A DNA stretch of 34,275 nucleotides from an uncultured Bradyrhizobium sp. GTDB taxonomy: Bacteria; Pseudomonadota; Alphaproteobacteria; Rhizobiales; Xanthobacteraceae. The notes under the pieces were generated by a model. It saw only the letters and a list, made by a program, of their open reading frames with translations, did no database searches and was not told the DNA's origin. Position numbers and translations under genes: made by a program. Positions 32,789 through 34,275 of the stretch are shown piece after piece. The number at the start of each line of letters is the position of its first letter. Within the stretch, counting starts at the first letter, position 1. Location of the stretch: assembly GCF_936943645.1 (NCBI RefSeq), contig NZ_CAKZJO010000006.1, forward strand, positions 1 through 34,275, written 5' to 3'.

Positions 32789-33104
32789 GTTACAAAACGA
32801 TCGACCCGCACGAAATTTTAGATCGTATCGCGTCGGGTGGCATCGAAGCAGGGCGGCCGGAGAAAGCCGGACAGGCGACGACGGCCGGATCAGATCTACC
32901 GTGCGATTGTCGAGCGGCATTTCGGCAAAACATACTGGACTTCCGCCTTCCGCAAAAGCATGTCCTGCCCGACATGCTGGCCACGGAAACCGGCCGTAAC
33001 AAGGCTGGCGGCGGTCCGGCCAGAAACCCAATCAAGCCAGCCGGGCCCGACAAGGGCAGGCCGGCGCCAGAACAGCGCCGCCATCGGCAGCGGGAGGCAA
33101 GGAC
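32789..33104. other. Divergent intergenic region between marR and ilvE
   Basis: This 316-base stretch holds the promoters of marR (-) and ilvE (+). I see no convincing gene. A perfect inverted repeat, GCATGTC / GACATGC, stands at 32958-32964 and 32971-32977 and could be a regulator site. GC-rich stem-forming words (CCGG-rich, 32860-32895 and 33015-33065) may form a leader structure before ilvE. Confidence 0.5.
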
Positions 33105-34187
33105 ATGAGCATGAAATTCGACATCCAGCCCGCATCCAACCCCACCCCCGAGAAGGACCGCGTGGCCAAGCTGGTGGACCCCGGCTTCGGGCGGGTTTTC
33201 ACCGACCACATGGCGATCGTCCGCTACAACCAGGCCAAGGGCGGCTGGTACGAGGCGAAGATCGAGGCACGCGCCAACTTCCAGATCGATCCGGCGGGCG
33301 CGGTCCTGCACTACGCGCAGGAGATTTTCGAGGGCCTCAAGGCCTACAAGCGCGACGACGGCGGCGTGAACCTGTTCCGCCCCGACGCCAATGCGCGGCG
33401 CTTCAGGGACTCCGCCGACCGCATGGCGATGGCGCAGCTGCCCGAGGACGTCTTCATCGAGGCGGTCGAGCAGGTCGTGCGCATCGATCGCGCCTGGATG
33501 CCGGGCGGCGAGGGCAGCCTTTACCTGCGGCCCTTCATGATCGCCAGCGAGACCTTCCTCGGCGTCAAGCCGTCGTCTGAGTACATCTTCGCGGTGATCG
33601 CTTCGCCGGTCGGATCCTACTTCAAGGGCGGCCCCGCCCCGGTCTCGATCTGGGTGTCCGAGAATTACACGCGCGCGGCGATCGGCGGCACCGGCGCCGT
33701 CAAGTGCGGCGGCAATTATGCCGCGAGCCTGCGCGCCCAGGCCGAAGCGATCCAGCACGGCTGCGACCAGGTCGTGTTCCTCGATGCGGTCGAGCGCAAG
33801 TACATCGAAGAGCTCGGCGGCATGAACGTGTTCTTCGTGTTCGACGACGGCTCGCTGCTGACGCCGCCGCTCGGCACCATCCTTCCCGGGATCACCCGCG
33901 ACTCCATCATCGCGCTGGCGAAGGATGCCGGCAAGACCGTGCGCGAGGAGCCGTACTCGCTCGACCAGTGGCGCAAGGACGCGGCGAGCGGCAAGCTCAA
34001 GGAAGCCTTCGCCTGCGGCACTGCCGCCGTGATCTCGCCGATCGGCAAGGTGCGCTCGGTGAGCGGCGATTTCGAGATCTCGGGCGGCGCCGCAGGCCCC
34101 GTCGCCATGGGCCTGCGCAAGCAGCTCGTCGACATCCAGTACGGCCGCACCAACGATCCGCACAACTGGATCCGCAAGGTGTTTTGA
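33105..34187 (+). CDS. ilvE: Branched-chain amino acid aminotransferase
   Basis: IlvE moves the amino group between glutamate and the keto acids of leucine, isoleucine and valine using pyridoxal phosphate. The 360-residue protein is of the fold IV, longer (BCAT2-like) type. The cofactor lysine is probably Lys200 in TGAVKCGGNYAASL. Other typical parts are LHYAQEIFEGLKAYKRDDGGVNLFRPDANARRF (split as HYAQEIFEGLKAY and NLFRPDANA), YLRPFMIASE, ELGGMNVFFVFDDG, TLPG-like ILPGITRDSI and GTAAVISPIG. GGGAGG lies eight bases before the ATG, and a second ATG two codons on is also possible. It is divergent from marR. Confidence 0.96.
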   Translation: MSMKFDIQPASNPTPEKDRVAKLVDPGFGRVFTDHMAIVRYNQAKGGWYEAKIEARANFQIDPAGAVLHYAQEIFEGLKAYKRDDGGVNLFRPDANARRFRDSADRMAMAQLPEDVFIEAVEQVVRIDRAWMPGGEGSLYLRPFMIASETFLGVKPSSEYIFAVIASPVGSYFKGGPAPVSIWVSENYTRAAIGGTGAVKCGGNYAASLRAQAEAIQHGCDQVVFLDAVERKYIEELGGMNVFFVFDDGSLLTPPLGTILPGITRDSIIALAKDAGKTVREEPYSLDQWRKDAASGKLKEAFACGTAAVISPIGKVRSVSGDFEISGGAAGPVAMGLRKQLVDIQYGRTNDPHNWIRKVF

Positions 34188-34192
34188 TTTTC

Positions 34193-34218
34193 CCCTCTCC
34201 CCGCTTGCGGGGAGAGGG
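34193..34218. repeat. Perfect 12-bp inverted repeat after ilvE
   Basis: CCCTCTCCCCGC (34193-34204) and GCGGGGAGAGGG (34207-34218) are exact inverted copies around TT, five bases after the ilvE stop. It shares its wording with the long repeat at 29946-30072 and is probably one copy of the same dispersed family. It may also end ilvE transcription. The last 57 bases of the window show nothing further. Confidence 0.85.
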
Positions 34219-34275
34219 TCGGGGTGAGCGACTATCTGGATTGTCAAGTTGCATTGGCGTAGGCGGCACGCGCAT

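Noticed and set aside
32837..33580. Possible + strand gene starting before ilvE in another frame
   Set aside because: Most of it is the shifted frame of ilvE. The unique first 85 residues are basic and unstructured, with no good ribosome site.
32790..34247. 485-residue open frame on the - strand opposite ilvE
   Set aside because: Antisense shadow of ilvE that even runs through the repeat after it. No domain is recognisable.
1..34275. tRNA, rRNA, insertion sequence, attachment site or riboswitch
   Set aside because: I looked on both strands for cloverleaf patterns, transposase motifs, long terminal inverted repeats and known leader patterns (including an FMN element before ribF) and found none that I could support by eye.

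Overview
The window reads as a core chromosomal segment of a high-GC alphaproteobacterium. Bradyrhizobium or a close relative in the Nitrobacteraceae is the best fit. This rests on the order and sequence style of the housekeeping genes, on several palindromic intergenic repeats of a kind familiar from Bradyrhizobium, and on an Omp25/Omp31-type porin-like protein. The assignment is inference, because no database search was possible. I see no prophage, transposase, CRISPR array, rRNA or tRNA.

Left part (1-6890). The possible tail of a + strand gene faces mutL (- strand, with the endonuclease-type motif). A small ribbon-helix-helix protein follows on the + strand. Next comes a compact - strand operon: cytochrome c, VOC/glyoxalase-like protein, Tat-exported gluconate-2-dehydrogenase subunit-3-like protein, and GMC flavoprotein. 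Together these suggest a periplasmic flavin-cytochrome dehydrogenase of unknown substrate. A small secreted + strand protein and arfB (ribosome rescue) close this part.

Middle part (7006-16141). A long - strand series runs ribF, ileS, lspA, a secreted protein of unknown function, and two translationally coupled M16 peptidase subunits. One subunit carries the zinc site and the other has lost it. Five 13-bp tandem repeats lie between ribF and ileS. Divergent from ribF is an orphan single-domain CheY-like regulator.

Right-middle part (16252-25079). All genes are on the - strand. uvrC, pgsA, moaD, moaE and prmB form one close-packed series (DNA repair, phosphatidylglycerol synthesis, molybdopterin synthase, L3 methylation). 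A holin-like membrane protein is coupled to a YihY/BrkB membrane protein. They are followed by a TipF-like degenerate EAL protein and a HAD-IIA phosphatase-like protein.

Right part (25328-34187). An outer-membrane beta-barrel gene has a perfect CtrA-type box in its promoter region. It is followed by a cold-shock protein, rlmJ, a secreted RNase T2, three small exported proteins of unknown function (one DUF3617), a marR / OmpR-type regulator / EnvZ-type kinase operon, and divergently ilvE.

I do not find a clearly new multi-gene defence or mobile system. The most worthwhile leads are the GMC/subunit-3/VOC/cytochrome operon, the degenerate EAL protein, the CtrA-type box, the split M16 pair and the tandem repeat before ileS.
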